Shown: positions 17,837 through 27,436, counted from the stretch's first letter. The stretch is DNA of 64,000 bases from Streptomyces xanthophaeus (GCF_000725805.1 NZ_JOFT01000012.1:186001-250000); one strand, 5' to 3'. Notes: generated by a model not told the origin, from the sequence alone. Numbers and translations: made by a program.

Positions 17837-18718
17837 ATGCGCGACATCAGCGGCACCGAAATGTCTAGCAAGCGGACGGCCTCTCGTTTCGCCCGTCTGT
17901 CCCTCGTCATCGCAGTGAGCGCATCCGCGCTGCTGTCCGTCGTCAGTCCGACGCACGCCGTCCCGGCCAAGGACCCTCTCCCCGCCGACATCCCCGACTA
18001 CCAGGCAGCCCTCGACGCGGTGAAGTCCACCGACGTCCGAAACGCCGTCTGCCGATTCCTGCGCACTCCGGTGCCCACCGGCGGCGCCGGCGAGCCGGTG
18101 CAGACGATCCCCGAAACGGCCGAGCCCTGCCAGGGCCTCCCGGTCTTCACGATCAAGGACCCGGTGGCACGCAACGAGATCACCCCCGGGTTCGTCGCAG
18201 GCACCGCCAAGCCACTGCCCACCGAGGCGATCAAGCTGACAGGGCTGGTCTCCTCGCTGAGCACCACCGTCAACGGCCGCGACGCCACCGTCATGCTCGC
18301 CCCCACCCAGGGCGGCGGCTGGCACCTGGCGGCCGTGCGCGACGGCGACAGCGACGCCGCATACGCAGGCAAGGCCACCCTGGGCACGCTGGTGTTCACC
18401 GAACCGCAGATCCGCGGCTGGTACCAGCTCAAGCTCACCACCGTCGAGCCCCTCAACGACCAGGCCCGGCAAGGACTGGGCGGCCAGGCGTCGGTGTCGC
18501 TCAACGATTACCAGAAGCTGGTCAAGGCCCGCTACGCCGACAAGCTGCCCGGCTCGGACTACGACACCAACGGCTACTCCAGCGGCTACAGCCTCCAGAG
18601 TGAGGCGGACGACGCCCCGTCCTCCACGTTGCTCATTGCCGGCGGTTCCGGTGCGGCATTCGCCCTGGCGGGCGGAGCCGCCGTGCTCCGCCGGCGCCGA
18701 CGCGCAAGCACCCGCTGA
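17837..18718 (+). CDS. Secreted, membrane-anchored partner of the cysteine peptidase
   Basis: A 293-residue protein with a signal peptide (about 10-41, ALLSVVSPTHA), a soluble extracytoplasmic domain, and a C-terminal membrane helix (TLLIAGGSGAAFALAGGAAV) followed by RRRRR. No known domain is recognised; two conserved-looking Cys (C72 and C94) may pair. AAGGCAGG precedes ATG 17837, with a second possible start at ATG 17861. Because it follows the peptidase by 10 bases, it may tether, inhibit or deliver the peptidase at the cell surface; this is inference from position only. Confidence 0.75.
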   Translation: MRDISGTEMSSKRTASRFARLSLVIAVSASALLSVVSPTHAVPAKDPLPADIPDYQAALDAVKSTDVRNAVCRFLRTPVPTGGAGEPVQTIPETAEPCQGLPVFTIKDPVARNEITPGFVAGTAKPLPTEAIKLTGLVSSLSTTVNGRDATVMLAPTQGGGWHLAAVRDGDSDAAYAGKATLGTLVFTEPQIRGWYQLKLTTVEPLNDQARQGLGGQASVSLNDYQKLVKARYADKLPGSDYDTNGYSSGYSLQSEADDAPSSTLLIAGGSGAAFALAGGAAVLRRRRRASTR

Positions 18719-18738
18719 GCCCAGCCTCGTACGCCCCT

Positions 18739-18771
18739 CGCTCCGTCCCGGCAGCCAGCCGGGGCGGAGCG
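18739..18771. terminator. Hairpin between convergent genes
   Basis: CGCTCCGTCCCGGC and GCCGGGGCGGAGCG form a 14-bp stem with one G-U pair and a 5-base loop, 20 bases after the upstream gene stop. It serves this operon and possibly the converging kinase gene. Confidence 0.7.
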
Positions 18772-18865
18772 TATCCCAGAACGTGCCGAAGAAGAAGCCG
18801 CGGCATTTCGGCCTTGTAGGGCGAATTTCGACAGGACGCTGACCGCAGCCCGGGGGATGGTCGTC

Positions 18866-20836
18866 CTAGCAACTCCACAGATGCACGGTGTCGGAATGCC
18901 CCCCGCCCGCCGCTAGAGTACGGCCGTCAGGGGAGAAGGCCACTGATCTGACCCACCCTGCGCGAAACCCGATGGGGCGGTGGCCCCATGCCGGCGGAGC
19001 GTCGTGGTCAAGAACAGTAAGGCACCGACCCGAGGCCACCTCCCACACCCGCACCTTGCCGTCCCTGCACCCCGTGGCGAGTACCTGCCCGTCCGGACTG
19101 AACGCGAGGGAATACGCTTCGGCGTAGCCGTCGAATCCCACCGTCACCTTCCCCGTCCTGATGTCACGCAGCCATCCGTCCTCCCAGCAGCCCGTCGCGA
19201 GTAGATCACTGGCCGGGTTGAAAGCCAACGGGCCCACATTGGATCGAAGTTCCCATGCTCCCAGGGCGCGTCCGGACCTGTCCCACAGGCACACGCTCTT
19301 TCCGGCGCTGGTGGCGAAGCTTTTCCCGTCCGGAGCAAAGGCCGCGGCATTCACATGGTCAGTGTGGCCGCCCAGCGTGGCGACGATCCTGCCAGAGGCC
19401 GTATCCCAGATGCGGGCCTTCTTGTCATTGCTGCCCGTCACTAGTAGTGCGCTATCCGGGCTGAAAGCCAGAGACATCACCTGGTAGGGGTGAGCCAGTG
19501 CAGCCGGACCGTTGCGCGCTGCCCACAAGCGAGCGAGCCCTCGGCGTTCAGCCGGCTCTGCGGGCCGGCCCGAGGCTGTGTTCCACAATCGCACGGAGAA
19601 GTCATGTCCGCCGCTGGCGATCATGGAACCGTCGGGGCTGAACGCTACCGAAGTGATCAAATCCTTGTGTCCGCGCGGCGCGTCAAGCGCCTTACCGGAA
19701 GCGGCTTCCCACAGTTGAAGCTGGTTTCCACCGTTCGCGGCGATGGTTCCACCGTCCGGACTGAAGGCAACGGCATAAACGGGCCCGCCGGACGTGAGCT
19801 TCAGGTGAAGGCGGAACGAGTCGTAGGATGTGGCGGATCCGGACGCCGATGCACTACCGGACCGAACCTCAGGCCGCGTGCCGGCCGGCCTCGTCTCGCG
19901 GACGGTCAGCGGGTGTGTATCCAGGACGGGCGGCGGCTCCAGCAGAGGAGCTGCTGACGGAGCCGGTACGGCCGCAGGGCGCGGGGCGGAAGCCGTCGCA
20001 GCGGCATGGGTCTGCTGGAGGATGCACAGGCTCTCGACAGCCAGGGTTACCGTGGCCCGTCGTGCCGGAGACTTCTCCAGCAGGGAGACGAGGACAGATA
20101 CGAGTAAGTCGGCCGACCGATGAGGACGCGGAGGCTGAGTCAGGATGGCCACGTATAGCGCTGTCAAGGTAGCGGCGGAAAACGGCGGTTGACCCTCGGC
20201 TGCGTGCCAGAGCGTGGCGCCAAGAGACCAGAGGTCGGTGGCTGCGGTTGCCTCGTGTCCCTCTAGCTGCTCGGGAGCCATGTAGGCGGGGGTGCCGATG
20301 AGAACGCCGGTCGCCGTCAACGCGGTTGACGCGTCGGCGAACCGCGCGATGCCGAAGTCCGTGAGGACGGCTCCCCTTTCGGTCAGCAGAACATTGTCCG
20401 GCTTGACGTCCCGGTGCACCACGCCCTTGGCGTGTGCTTCCGCCAGCGCGTCGAGGAGGGCCAGCCCGACAGCGATGACACGGTCCGGCGCGAGGGCTCC
20501 GAGTGAGCGAATTTCCGCACCGAGTGATCGGCCGTCCAGATGCTCCATGACGATCACGGGCACCCCCTGGTGCTGCACTACGTCGAACACAGAGACGATT
20601 CCCGGATGTCGCAACCGAGCCGCTGCCTGGGCCTCGCGTATCACGCGCCGCACCAATGACGTGCGTTCGGCGTCCGGGAGGCCTGGGGGGAGCAGCAGCT
20701 CCTTCACTGCCACGCCGCGGTTGAGGAGCTCGTCGTGTGCCCGCCAAACGCGCCCCATACCGCCCTGGCCGATCGGCTTCACAAGGCGGTACCGGCCGCC
20801 GACCAAGGGATCGGAGGTCTCCATCATGACGGTCAC
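18866..20836 (-). CDS. Ser/Thr protein kinase fused to WD40 repeats
   Basis: A 656-residue PknB-type kinase. Motifs: glycine loop GQGGMG (23-28), K45 in VAVKE, catalytic D143 in HRDVKPDN, DFG at 160-162, and APEQLEG. An Ala/Pro linker (about 275-345) leads to about seven WD40-like blades (VAFSPDG...LWD/LWE units, about 350-656). I see no membrane helix, so it is probably cytoplasmic, unlike PASTA kinases. WD40 blades usually bind partner proteins. GTG 20836 or ATG 20827/20824 are possible starts; none has a strong ribosome site. It stands alone on its strand. Confidence 0.9.
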   Translation of the reverse strand: MTVMMETSDPLVGGRYRLVKPIGQGGMGRVWRAHDELLNRGVAVKELLLPPGLPDAERTSLVRRVIREAQAAARLRHPGIVSVFDVVQHQGVPVIVMEHLDGRSLGAEIRSLGALAPDRVIAVGLALLDALAEAHAKGVVHRDVKPDNVLLTERGAVLTDFGIARFADASTALTATGVLIGTPAYMAPEQLEGHEATAATDLWSLGATLWHAAEGQPPFSAATLTALYVAILTQPPRPHRSADLLVSVLVSLLEKSPARRATVTLAVESLCILQQTHAAATASAPRPAAVPAPSAAPLLEPPPVLDTHPLTVRETRPAGTRPEVRSGSASASGSATSYDSFRLHLKLTSGGPVYAVAFSPDGGTIAANGGNQLQLWEAASGKALDAPRGHKDLITSVAFSPDGSMIASGGHDFSVRLWNTASGRPAEPAERRGLARLWAARNGPAALAHPYQVMSLAFSPDSALLVTGSNDKKARIWDTASGRIVATLGGHTDHVNAAAFAPDGKSFATSAGKSVCLWDRSGRALGAWELRSNVGPLAFNPASDLLATGCWEDGWLRDIRTGKVTVGFDGYAEAYSLAFSPDGQVLATGCRDGKVRVWEVASGRCLTVLDHDAPPAWGHRPIGFRAGWVRSVAFSPDGRTLAAGGGHSDTVHLWSC

Positions 20837-21021
20837 TTTACTGGTCGAATCCGGAAATTCTTCGGGGTTTCATCAGGCCAGCCAGCGCGACAACTAGCCA
20901 GCCTGGGCTTCGCCTTGAACCCCGTGGTGCTCTGATGACCGCTACCTGGAGGATGCGAGGGCCCTCACGGCGAGATGCTGGAGGTGATCGTTGACCGTCA
21001 TGGTCGGCGGGGTCCTGTCGG

Positions 21022-21681
21022 TCAGAGTGATGAGTCCCACTGGTCGCAGTACTCGATGTGGATCTCGCGCGCGTCGCCGAGAATGCCATCGTTGGAGTGG
21101 AGCTCGGTGCAGAAGTGCGGGTAGCTCGGATGGACGGGGACGTATCCGGGGCCGTTTCGGGCGACGTCGAAGAAGTGCCGGGCGGTGTCCCTGAACACCT
21201 TCGCGCTGCCGGTCATGAACAGAGTCTCGGCGTGGAGGTGCTGGTGGAAAAGATCCCGGTTCTCTTGGTAGTGCCGTGCCTCGTGATCGATCACGGCTTC
21301 GTCGGCGTGTCCTGGGCCGGGCAGCGTCACGGTCTGCGGCCGCCCTGGGCCGAGCCGTCCTCGTATTGCCTTCCAGCGTGAGGGTGCGAACTGGAGAGAG
21401 TGGTGCAGCAGCACGAGATCAAGCTGTCGTGTGCCGTCTCCTGGCAGCTCGCGGGAGGGGCCACGGTTCCCCCGCATCGGCAGGTGGACCAGCGAGCGCG
21501 GTGAAGAGGCGGCGAGCTTCCATAGCCCGCCGATTCGCTGCGCGGCGTCCTGATCGAGGTAGGTGTCCAGGTGCCGATCGTGGTCGATGAGCACTGCGTG
21601 GGCCAGGGGCCGGGCGGGTCGGATGACCTTGAACTCCGTGGATCCGAGCCGTGCTTGGTGGATGGTGACGGGCAGTTTCAT
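21022..21681 (-). CDS. Hypothetical protein
   Basis: 219 residues from ATG 21681, which has CGGAGAACC directly upstream; the frame is open further up but without a ribosome site. The protein is rich in His and aromatic residues, notably DHEARHYQENRDLFHQHLHA and FFDVARNGPGYVPVHPSYPH. No signal peptide, membrane span or known fold is recognised. The His-rich part might bind metal, but this is a guess. It begins a gene-poor stretch upstream. Confidence 0.55.
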   Translation of the reverse strand: MKLPVTIHQARLGSTEFKVIRPARPLAHAVLIDHDRHLDTYLDQDAAQRIGGLWKLAASSPRSLVHLPMRGNRGPSRELPGDGTRQLDLVLLHHSLQFAPSRWKAIRGRLGPGRPQTVTLPGPGHADEAVIDHEARHYQENRDLFHQHLHAETLFMTGSAKVFRDTARHFFDVARNGPGYVPVHPSYPHFCTELHSNDGILGDAREIHIEYCDQWDSSL

Positions 21682-22082
21682 CGGTTCTCCGGGACACGGC
21701 TGCTGACATCGGCGGCTTAAGAGGCCCAGTCGCCGGCTGATGCTTTCTGCCAAGGGAAGACCCCGGCGGCGAGTGGGCATGTCCGGGCGGTGTGGATGGA
21801 CCGGACTCGAGTAGGTTAGTAGTAAGCGAATTATCCGCACGGCTCCTTCACGACCCCCGGAAACGATGAAGCGAGCTGACGAACTGTCGTTAAAGTCAGC
21901 ATTGGGTCAGCATTGGTCCTGGCAAAGCTGACTCCAGCTGGTCATACCTGGGAAACGACGAGGGCTCGGAGAGAGCCTCCCAGAGCCCCCGTCGCCCACC
22001 CCACCGGAACGATCTCCGCGCGGGATACGGCCTCGCCTCGGCTGATATCGGCTGGTCGACCTACTGCAGAAAAGCGCAGGTC
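21682..22082. other. 400 bases without a recognised gene
   Basis: This is the upstream region of the hypothetical gene. It holds a small direct repeat (GTCAGCATTGG twice near 21894-21916) and the hairpin at 21956-21994. No tRNA or attachment site was recognised, although such hairpins are common beside integrated elements. Confidence 0.5.
21956..21994. terminator. Imperfect hairpin
   Basis: CGACGAGGGCTC and GAGCCCCCGTCG pair at 11 of 12 positions around a 15-base loop. It may be a terminator. Confidence 0.45.
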
Positions 22083-22290
22083 AGCGAACTCGTCCGCGTG
22101 CTTTCAGGGGCACCGGCGGGAGTTCGGGGGCCGGGATCGGGGGGCCGTCGTAGCCCTTCACTTCGCCGTACCTCGTGCTCCATCCAGTCCTTGCGGGCCT
22201 GTACGATCTCCTCGTTGCTCCGCCCGATCCAGCTCTTCGCCGCGATGGCGGAGGTCGACGAACCCTCATTCGCGATCGAGCCTGCGTGGT
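22083..22290 (-). pseudogene. Fragment of a small mobile-element protein
   Basis: On the minus strand one frame reads WIGRSNEEIVQARKDWMEHE and the next RYGEVKGYDGPPIPAPELPP then VPLKARGRVR and stop. Losing about two bases near 22180 explains the change. Short proteins of this look occur beside integrated elements in actinomycetes; no function is known. Confidence 0.3.
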
Positions 22291-22497
22291 CGGCTGGTCC
22301 GGCGCTGTTCGGGAATCTGGTCCGTGCCTGCTCCGGAAGAAGTGTCCGATCAGGAGCATCGGCTACGCAGTGTAATGGATGCGCGTGGATCGGCTACTGA
22401 TCGGAACGAGCCTCCTGGAGGGCAATGAGCGCTCCAGGAGATCGAGTTCATGCTTTGAAAGAATCCAAGCTTCTTGGGGGAGTAGCTGCAATAAGAC

Positions 22498-23357
22498 CGT
22501 GTCCTATGTGGTGCGGCGGACGAGTCGCTTGTGGCAGCAGATGGCAGCGGCGAGGCCGAGAAATGCCAGGTAGTTGCGGGGATGGCGTTCGTAGCGGTGG
22601 TTGAGTAGGCGGTAGCCGGTCAGCCAGGACATGGTTTGCTCCGTCACCCACCGGCGCCGGCCGAGTCGTTCCGATGACTCGATGCCCTTGCGGGCGATGC
22701 GGACGCCGATACGTTTACCGCGGAGCCATCGACGCAGATCAGGGATGTCGTAGGCCTTGTCGGCACGGAGCCGCTGGGGTTTGAAGTGGCGGCCGCGGTG
22801 GGGGTCGTGTCTCGTGTGGTGACCGAGCACCATGGGCTTCAACGCGAGGCTGTCGTGGGTGTTGGCTGCGGTGAGGCCGACGAGGAGGGGCAGCCCTGCC
22901 GCGTCCGACAGGACGTGCCTCTTGGAGCCCGGTTTGCCCCGGTCCACGAGGCTCGGACCTGTGAGTTCGCCCCCTTTTTCGCCCGAATGCGGGCGGAGTC
23001 GAGGACGGCTCGGGAGAGGTCGAGCAGGCCGGCATCGTCGAGCCTGTGCAGGATCTCCTCGTGGAGCCGGCCCCACACGCCGGCTCTCGACCAGATCAGG
23101 AATCTGCGGTGGGCTGCCGACTTCGATATCCCGAAGCACGGTGGCAGCGACCGCCAGGCACAGCCGCTGACCAGCACGTAGATGATCGCGGCGAACAGCG
23201 TCTCATCAGGCGTGTCCTGCGTCCCGCCGCCCTGCGGCCGCACCCTCGACGGCGGGATCAACGGCTCCGCGATCTCCCACAACCCGTCCGGAACAATCCA
23301 ACTCCACGTACCCCGCCCCATGACGGACTCAGCGACCGCCTCACCACATAGGACACG
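22498..23357 (-). mobile_element. Complete-looking IS5-family (IS427-type) insertion sequence
   Basis: An 860-bp element bounded by 22-bp terminal inverted repeats: CGTGTCCTATGTGGTGCGGC at 22498 onwards, and its reverse complement with one mismatch at 23336-23357. Almost all of it is the transposase gene. I could not settle the target duplication (CTAAG-like bases lie on both sides but not adjacent). It is the only mobile element in the window that looks intact. It sits between a small gene fragment and the end of the FHA gene. Confidence 0.85.
22504..23321 (-). CDS. IS5-family transposase in two frames, likely programmed frameshift
   Basis: ATG 23321 starts MGRGTWSWIVPDGLWEIAEP, the DUF4096-like N-terminal domain, and runs to the first catalytic Asp in VLDSARIRAKKG. 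At AAAAAGGGGG (about 22975) reading must shift to continue GGELTGPSLVDRGKPGSKRH. It then runs ADKAYDIPDLRRWLRGKRIG, RRWVTEQTMSWLTGYR (where E is the last catalytic residue) and the end, KRLVRRTT. IS5 elements of this group are known to fuse two frames by ribosomal slippage on such A-G runs. The DDE residues are all present, so the transposase may work. Confidence 0.8.
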
Positions 23358-23439
23358 ATCTAAGCCGCGCAGGACGCAGGGGAGGTTGCGGGGGGCTTCG
23401 GCGAGGAGGTGATGGTGCTTGAACGCGCCACGCCCCTCT

Positions 23440-24384
23440 CTAACTGTGGCGGACGGTGATGGTGGTCCAGGCGCCGACGTGGACCCGATCGCCGTCGCCA
23501 AGGGGGATCGGAACGTACGGCTGGATCGGTTCCTCGCCGCCGTTGATGGTGGTGCCGTTGGTGGAGTTCTGGTCCATCACAGACCAGCTTCCGTCGGGGC
23601 GTTGGACAAGCATCGCGTGCTGGTGGGAGACGCCGGGGTCTTCGGGAGACACCGAGAGGTCGATGTCCGGTGGATCGCCCCGAGAGGCGCGTCGGCGACC
23701 GATGGTGACCTGTCCGCCGGAGAGCGCGAGGTGCCGCTCGGGGAAACCGGCGGGCAGATTCAACCCGGACGCCTCCGGGCCGCTTCGCTGCATCATCGAC
23801 ATGTAGTACGAGCTGTCGGGGCCGACCGTCGCGCTCCAGAAGCCGCCCACGTGGGATGGGACCTGGCATAGGGCCGCATACTCCTGTTGCTGCCGATGCC
23901 GTGAGGACTGCTGGTACTCCTGCTGGAGGTGCTGCTGGGCGTACGACTGCTGTTCGGGCCCGGGCTGTAGGAGCAGTTGGCTGTCCTGGTGGCCGAGCGG
24001 ATCGACCGACCGTTCCATCCAGGACTCCTGTGAGCCGTGGTATTCGAAGGGGGCCTGCGAGAAGGCCGACAGGCACTGTGACGGTGGGATGTTCACGTTG
24101 GGGTTGCCCGCCATCACGCCCGGCTGCGATGCGTCCGCGGTGTGCGGAACCGGCGACCGCGTCTGAAAGGTGCACCAGCACACTACGCAGAACGGAGCCA
24201 CGCCCTCGCGCGGAGTCCCGCACTGCAGGCACGTTCCTGCAGGCGCGGTCGGCTCACCGGCCATGGGCTGGCCGTCGCCGAAGGCCGGCGAGGCGGGGGC
24301 GCTCGGGGCGGGCGCCGGAGGATGGCAGCTGGCCTCGCACCAGTGCTCGTAGCCGGACTGGTGCCCGTTCGGACAGGTTGGCAT
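23440..24384 (-). CDS. FHA-domain protein with N-terminal zinc ribbon
   Basis: 314 residues from ATG 24384 (GGGAGAAGT upstream). Near the N-terminus are CPNGHQSGYEHWCEASC and CLQCGTPREGVAPFCVVC, two Cys-rich knuckles. A Gln/Ser-rich middle follows, then a C-terminal FHA domain (about 215-310) with GRRRASR, SHQHAML and DQNSTNGT, the residues that bind phosphothreonine. It is the last gene after a sigma factor and a peptidoglycan-binding protein, on the same strand. FHA proteins usually read out Ser/Thr kinase signals; the WD40 kinase 3 kb away is one candidate partner. Confidence 0.85.
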   Translation of the reverse strand: MPTCPNGHQSGYEHWCEASCHPPAPAPSAPASPAFGDGQPMAGEPTAPAGTCLQCGTPREGVAPFCVVCWCTFQTRSPVPHTADASQPGVMAGNPNVNIPPSQCLSAFSQAPFEYHGSQESWMERSVDPLGHQDSQLLLQPGPEQQSYAQQHLQQEYQQSSRHRQQQEYAALCQVPSHVGGFWSATVGPDSSYYMSMMQRSGPEASGLNLPAGFPERHLALSGGQVTIGRRRASRGDPPDIDLSVSPEDPGVSHQHAMLVQRPDGSWSVMDQNSTNGTTINGGEEPIQPYVPIPLGDGDRVHVGAWTTITVRHS

Positions 24385-24485
24385 GGCGCCACTTCTCCCT
24401 TCTCCTTGGGTCATCCGACCAGGTCTTGATTTCAGGACTGCTTGACTTGGACCGTCTGTGCCGAACGGCCTCCGGAATCGTGGTC

Positions 24486-25424
24486 CTATTCCTCCAGCGC
24501 TCGACGGGTCGCCGGCCCGTAGGTACCCCATTCGTCGTTCTCAATCCGTAGGGCCAGCTGAAACTTCGACAGAGCTTGTCTGACTCCCCGGTCGAATCGG
24601 CCGTGGATTTTGCCTTTGTAGAGGCCTTTCCTGACAAGTAGTCGCTGAAGACTCTCCACCTCGGGGCCCGAGTCGCCGAACCTGAGGATCGGCGTCGGCG
24701 AGGGCGGCGGCTCGTGGCTGGGGAGACGATCCACGCTCGGGGACACGCTCGGCGAAGTAGACGGTGATGCCTGAAGGGATGAGGCGGGCGAGGTGGACGG
24801 GGAAGCACGGGAAGCACTCGGTGTCGAAGAGCGCGAAGCCGAAGCGGACGGCGAATGGCCGGACCCTTTGGCGGAAAGCGTCGGGGAGGGCACGGGAGCG
24901 ATCGTGCTCGCCACAGAAGCCGACGGTCGCATTTCCGAAAGCATGACGTCATTGCCGGAGGAATCCGGCGTCAACAACGCCATGGCCATCCCGCCGACCG
25001 CGATCACCGCGGCCGCAGCAAGCAGGGGCGCCGCCGGCCGCTTGTGAGTCCGACCTGCAATCTCCTTGCGGGCGCGGCCCGCCCCCGCCGGGCGCTCCGC
25101 CAGCCCGCCCGCTCGCGGGGCAGGGAGCCCGGGAACCGACTGGCGACGAATCGTATCGGCGGTGTGCGGGACGGGCTCCTGGGCTTCCGGCCAAAGTTGG
25201 TGCTCCATTGGTGCGGGCACCCGGTACCGCTGGGTGTCGTCCCGGGGTGGTGTCACCGCCCCCAGAACCCCCAGAACCGGTGGGACGGACGCCGTGGCAT
25301 CCGTCCCGCCGGGGTCGGTCAACGTCACGTACGGCCGGATGCGCATGGGGTCGAAACTCCCGCCATGCGCACACCCGCAGCCCGCGCCCGCAGCACCACA
25401 GCCCGGACAACGCCCATCAATCAC
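24486..25424 (-). CDS. Membrane-anchored peptidoglycan-binding protein
   Basis: 312 residues from GTG 25424, chosen because AGGGAGGGA precedes it; ATG 25445 has none. An N-terminal zinc ribbon (CPGCGAAGAGCGCAHGG) and a cytoplasmic stretch lead to one membrane helix (PLLAAAAVIAVGGMAMALL). A long Ser/Pro linker follows, then a PG_binding_1 domain (about 245-312, LRFGDSGPEVESLQRLLVRK). So it should bind cell wall outside and present a zinc ribbon inside. A paralog with the same design is at 47829. It lies between the sigma factor and FHA genes, suggesting a shared signalling role. Confidence 0.85.
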   Translation of the reverse strand: MIDGRCPGCGAAGAGCGCAHGGSFDPMRIRPYVTLTDPGGTDATASVPPVLGVLGAVTPPRDDTQRYRVPAPMEHQLWPEAQEPVPHTADTIRRQSVPGLPAPRAGGLAERPAGAGRARKEIAGRTHKRPAAPLLAAAAVIAVGGMAMALLTPDSSGNDVMLSEMRPSASVASTIAPVPSPTLSAKGSGHSPSASASRSSTPSASRASPSTSPASSLQASPSTSPSVSPSVDRLPSHEPPPSPTPILRFGDSGPEVESLQRLLVRKGLYKGKIHGRFDRGVRQALSKFQLALRIENDEWGTYGPATRRALEE

Positions 25425-25696
25425 TGCATTCCCTCCCTGAGCCATTGCCGGCCACGACGTAGGCGGCTGACCCGGCCTGCTCCCTCAATTCGTCAACGGG
25501 AGCCCCGGGCGCCCCCTGCCCCGTTTGCTCCCGTACGCCCCCGGCGAGCGACCCGGGACGACGCGCTGGCACTCGCCCGGCGACCCGTTCTCGTCGATGC
25601 CGAGCAAGTCGAATCCGTCTTCGTGTACCGGCCCCGTGCTGTACTCGCTCGCAGGGCGCACTGCTCTCCGCGCGGTGGTTCCACCGCCCCCACCGT

Positions 25697-27007
25697 TCAC
25701 CACACGCCCGCCCCCAGTCCGGTGCCCCCGGATTCCGTCTCGGGAGGCGGGACCGTGCTGCCGGAATCGGAACCCCGGTCTCTGCCGTCGCGAGCCGGTG
25801 CGGTCGGGGTCGACGCCGAGGTCGGGGTCGGGGTCGGGGTCGGCGCCTTGGTGGTCGGCGAATCGGTGGTCGGTGCGGAATTGGAAGGGCGCGGGGCTGT
25901 GGTGGGTGATGCCGGGACGGTGCCTGGTGATGGTGAGCCGATGACCACGGCCGGCGTCGCCGTCACGATCGGATTGCTCGGGGTAGTACTGGGGGCCGAA
26001 TGCGTCCTGGCGGGTGTGGCCGGTCGGTCGGATCTGTTGTTTTCGGACTCGGCGGGCAGCAGGGCAACCACGGCGGTAACCGCTGCTCCTGCCACGGCGA
26101 CCGCGACGCCGCATTTCACGGCTCCGGCGAGCTGGGCCCCGTTCAGCGTTCCCGCGGCGAGATGGGCGCCATTCTCACCCAGGGTCGCCAGGAAGGAGGC
26201 GGGCTTCCATAGCAGGATTCCGCCCAGTAGCAGTGCCCCCAGACGGCCGTTGACGTCGCGCAGGTCGCGCTCGGCCCGGGCGCAGTTGTGGCATGCGCGG
26301 AGGTGTCGGTCCAGGTCCCGGGTGCGGCGCTTGCCCGGCCGCCGGAGCGTGGCGGCGATCTGCACGCCGTAGTGCCTGCACTCGTCGCTCGCGCTCTGGT
26401 CCAGGTGGGCGCGCAGGTAGGCCTCGCGCAGGCCTTCTCGCGCACGCGCCACCAGGGAGCCGACGCCTCCCGCCGATATGCCTAGGCGGCCCGCGGTCTC
26501 GGCAGCCGGCTCGTTCTCTACGACGGCGTGCCACAGCACGGCCTGCCAGCGCTCAGGCAGCGACTTGTAGGCCCGCAGGACCAGCGACCCCTCTTCCGTC
26601 GAGAAGACGGCCTCCTCCACGTCCTGGTCGTCCGTGATATGCGCGGCCCATTCCACGAAGTCGTCGGACATCCGCATACGGGCACCCTCCAGCGTCCATG
26701 CGGCCGCAAGGTGGCGAACACAGGTCAGCAGGTACGGTCGCCAGGCGTACTCGGGCCCGGCGCCCCATGCGACGGCCCGGTAGGTCCGGGCGAAGGCCTC
26801 GGCGGCGAGGTCCTGGGCGGTGGACAGGTCCCGACAGCATGTACGGGCGTAGGCGAGCACCGAGGAGTGGTGACGGGCGAACACCTCGGCCATCACGTCG
26901 TCGACGGCGGCGTCGGATTCCGAGGTGTGCCCGCGCAGCAGGGCGCACAACTCCCCGTCACTCAGGCTTCGAAGGTCCTGCTGACGGGCAGTACCCAATG
27001 TGTTCAA
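25697..27007 (-). CDS. ECF-type sigma factor fused to zinc-finger anti-sigma and membrane domains
   Basis: About 436 residues from TTG 27007 (GGAG upstream; the exact start is uncertain). Sigma region 2 spans about 30-95 (ARTCCRDLSTAQDLAAEAFA) and region 4 about 130-180 (LPERWQAVLWHAVVENEPAA). An anti-sigma-type zinc finger (HLRACHNCARAERDL), a hydrophobic segment (CGVAVAVAGAAVTAVVALLP) and a Thr/Pro/Ser-rich tail follow. The fusion of sigma, zinc finger and membrane span suggests a sigma factor held at the membrane. The two next genes on the strand encode peptidoglycan-binding and FHA proteins. A related protein is at 49939. Confidence 0.8.
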   Translation of the reverse strand: MNTLGTARQQDLRSLSDGELCALLRGHTSESDAAVDDVMAEVFARHHSSVLAYARTCCRDLSTAQDLAAEAFARTYRAVAWGAGPEYAWRPYLLTCVRHLAAAWTLEGARMRMSDDFVEWAAHITDDQDVEEAVFSTEEGSLVLRAYKSLPERWQAVLWHAVVENEPAAETAGRLGISAGGVGSLVARAREGLREAYLRAHLDQSASDECRHYGVQIAATLRRPGKRRTRDLDRHLRACHNCARAERDLRDVNGRLGALLLGGILLWKPASFLATLGENGAHLAAGTLNGAQLAGAVKCGVAVAVAGAAVTAVVALLPAESENNRSDRPATPARTHSAPSTTPSNPIVTATPAVVIGSPSPGTVPASPTTAPRPSNSAPTTDSPTTKAPTPTPTPTSASTPTAPARDGRDRGSDSGSTVPPPETESGGTGLGAGVW

Positions 27008-27436
27008 CGCGTGCTCCAGTGTTGCTTGCTGATACCCCGCAAGGCAGCTCACGAGGGAAGGAGACCCTCGTCGCGGTAAGCGGTCACTCCATGGGATGTT
27101 GGTGGTGCGGGGTAGCGCGACGGCGCTATCGAGGGGCTGGGCCAGAGTTCGTCCTTGCGGACAGTGGCGCGCAAGGACGTGTCCGAGCACCAGGGACATG
27201 GCTGGGAGGTGCCGGTCCGACCGTCGGTCGCCGGCCCCGCTGCCACGGGGCTCGCGTCCTCGATGCCCCTTCGCGACCGTCATGGCCTACCGCCGGACTC
27301 GGATCCGTCCGCGAGCGGTATGGATCCCTCTGCGAGGAGGTTCGGACAACGCTGGGACACCCGAGGCTCCCGCTCGGTCGGGCGGCGGAAGCCGTGCGCT
27401 CACGATCGGACCGGCCCGCCCGCACCCGCGCTTCGC

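Noticed and set aside
21900..22080. Possible tRNA or attachment site near the hairpin
   Set aside because: No cloverleaf, anticodon arm or TTCGA loop could be made from the sequence.
22490..23365. Target-site duplication of the IS5 element
   Set aside because: TAAG occurs on both flanks but not next to the inverted repeats, so I cannot claim a duplication.
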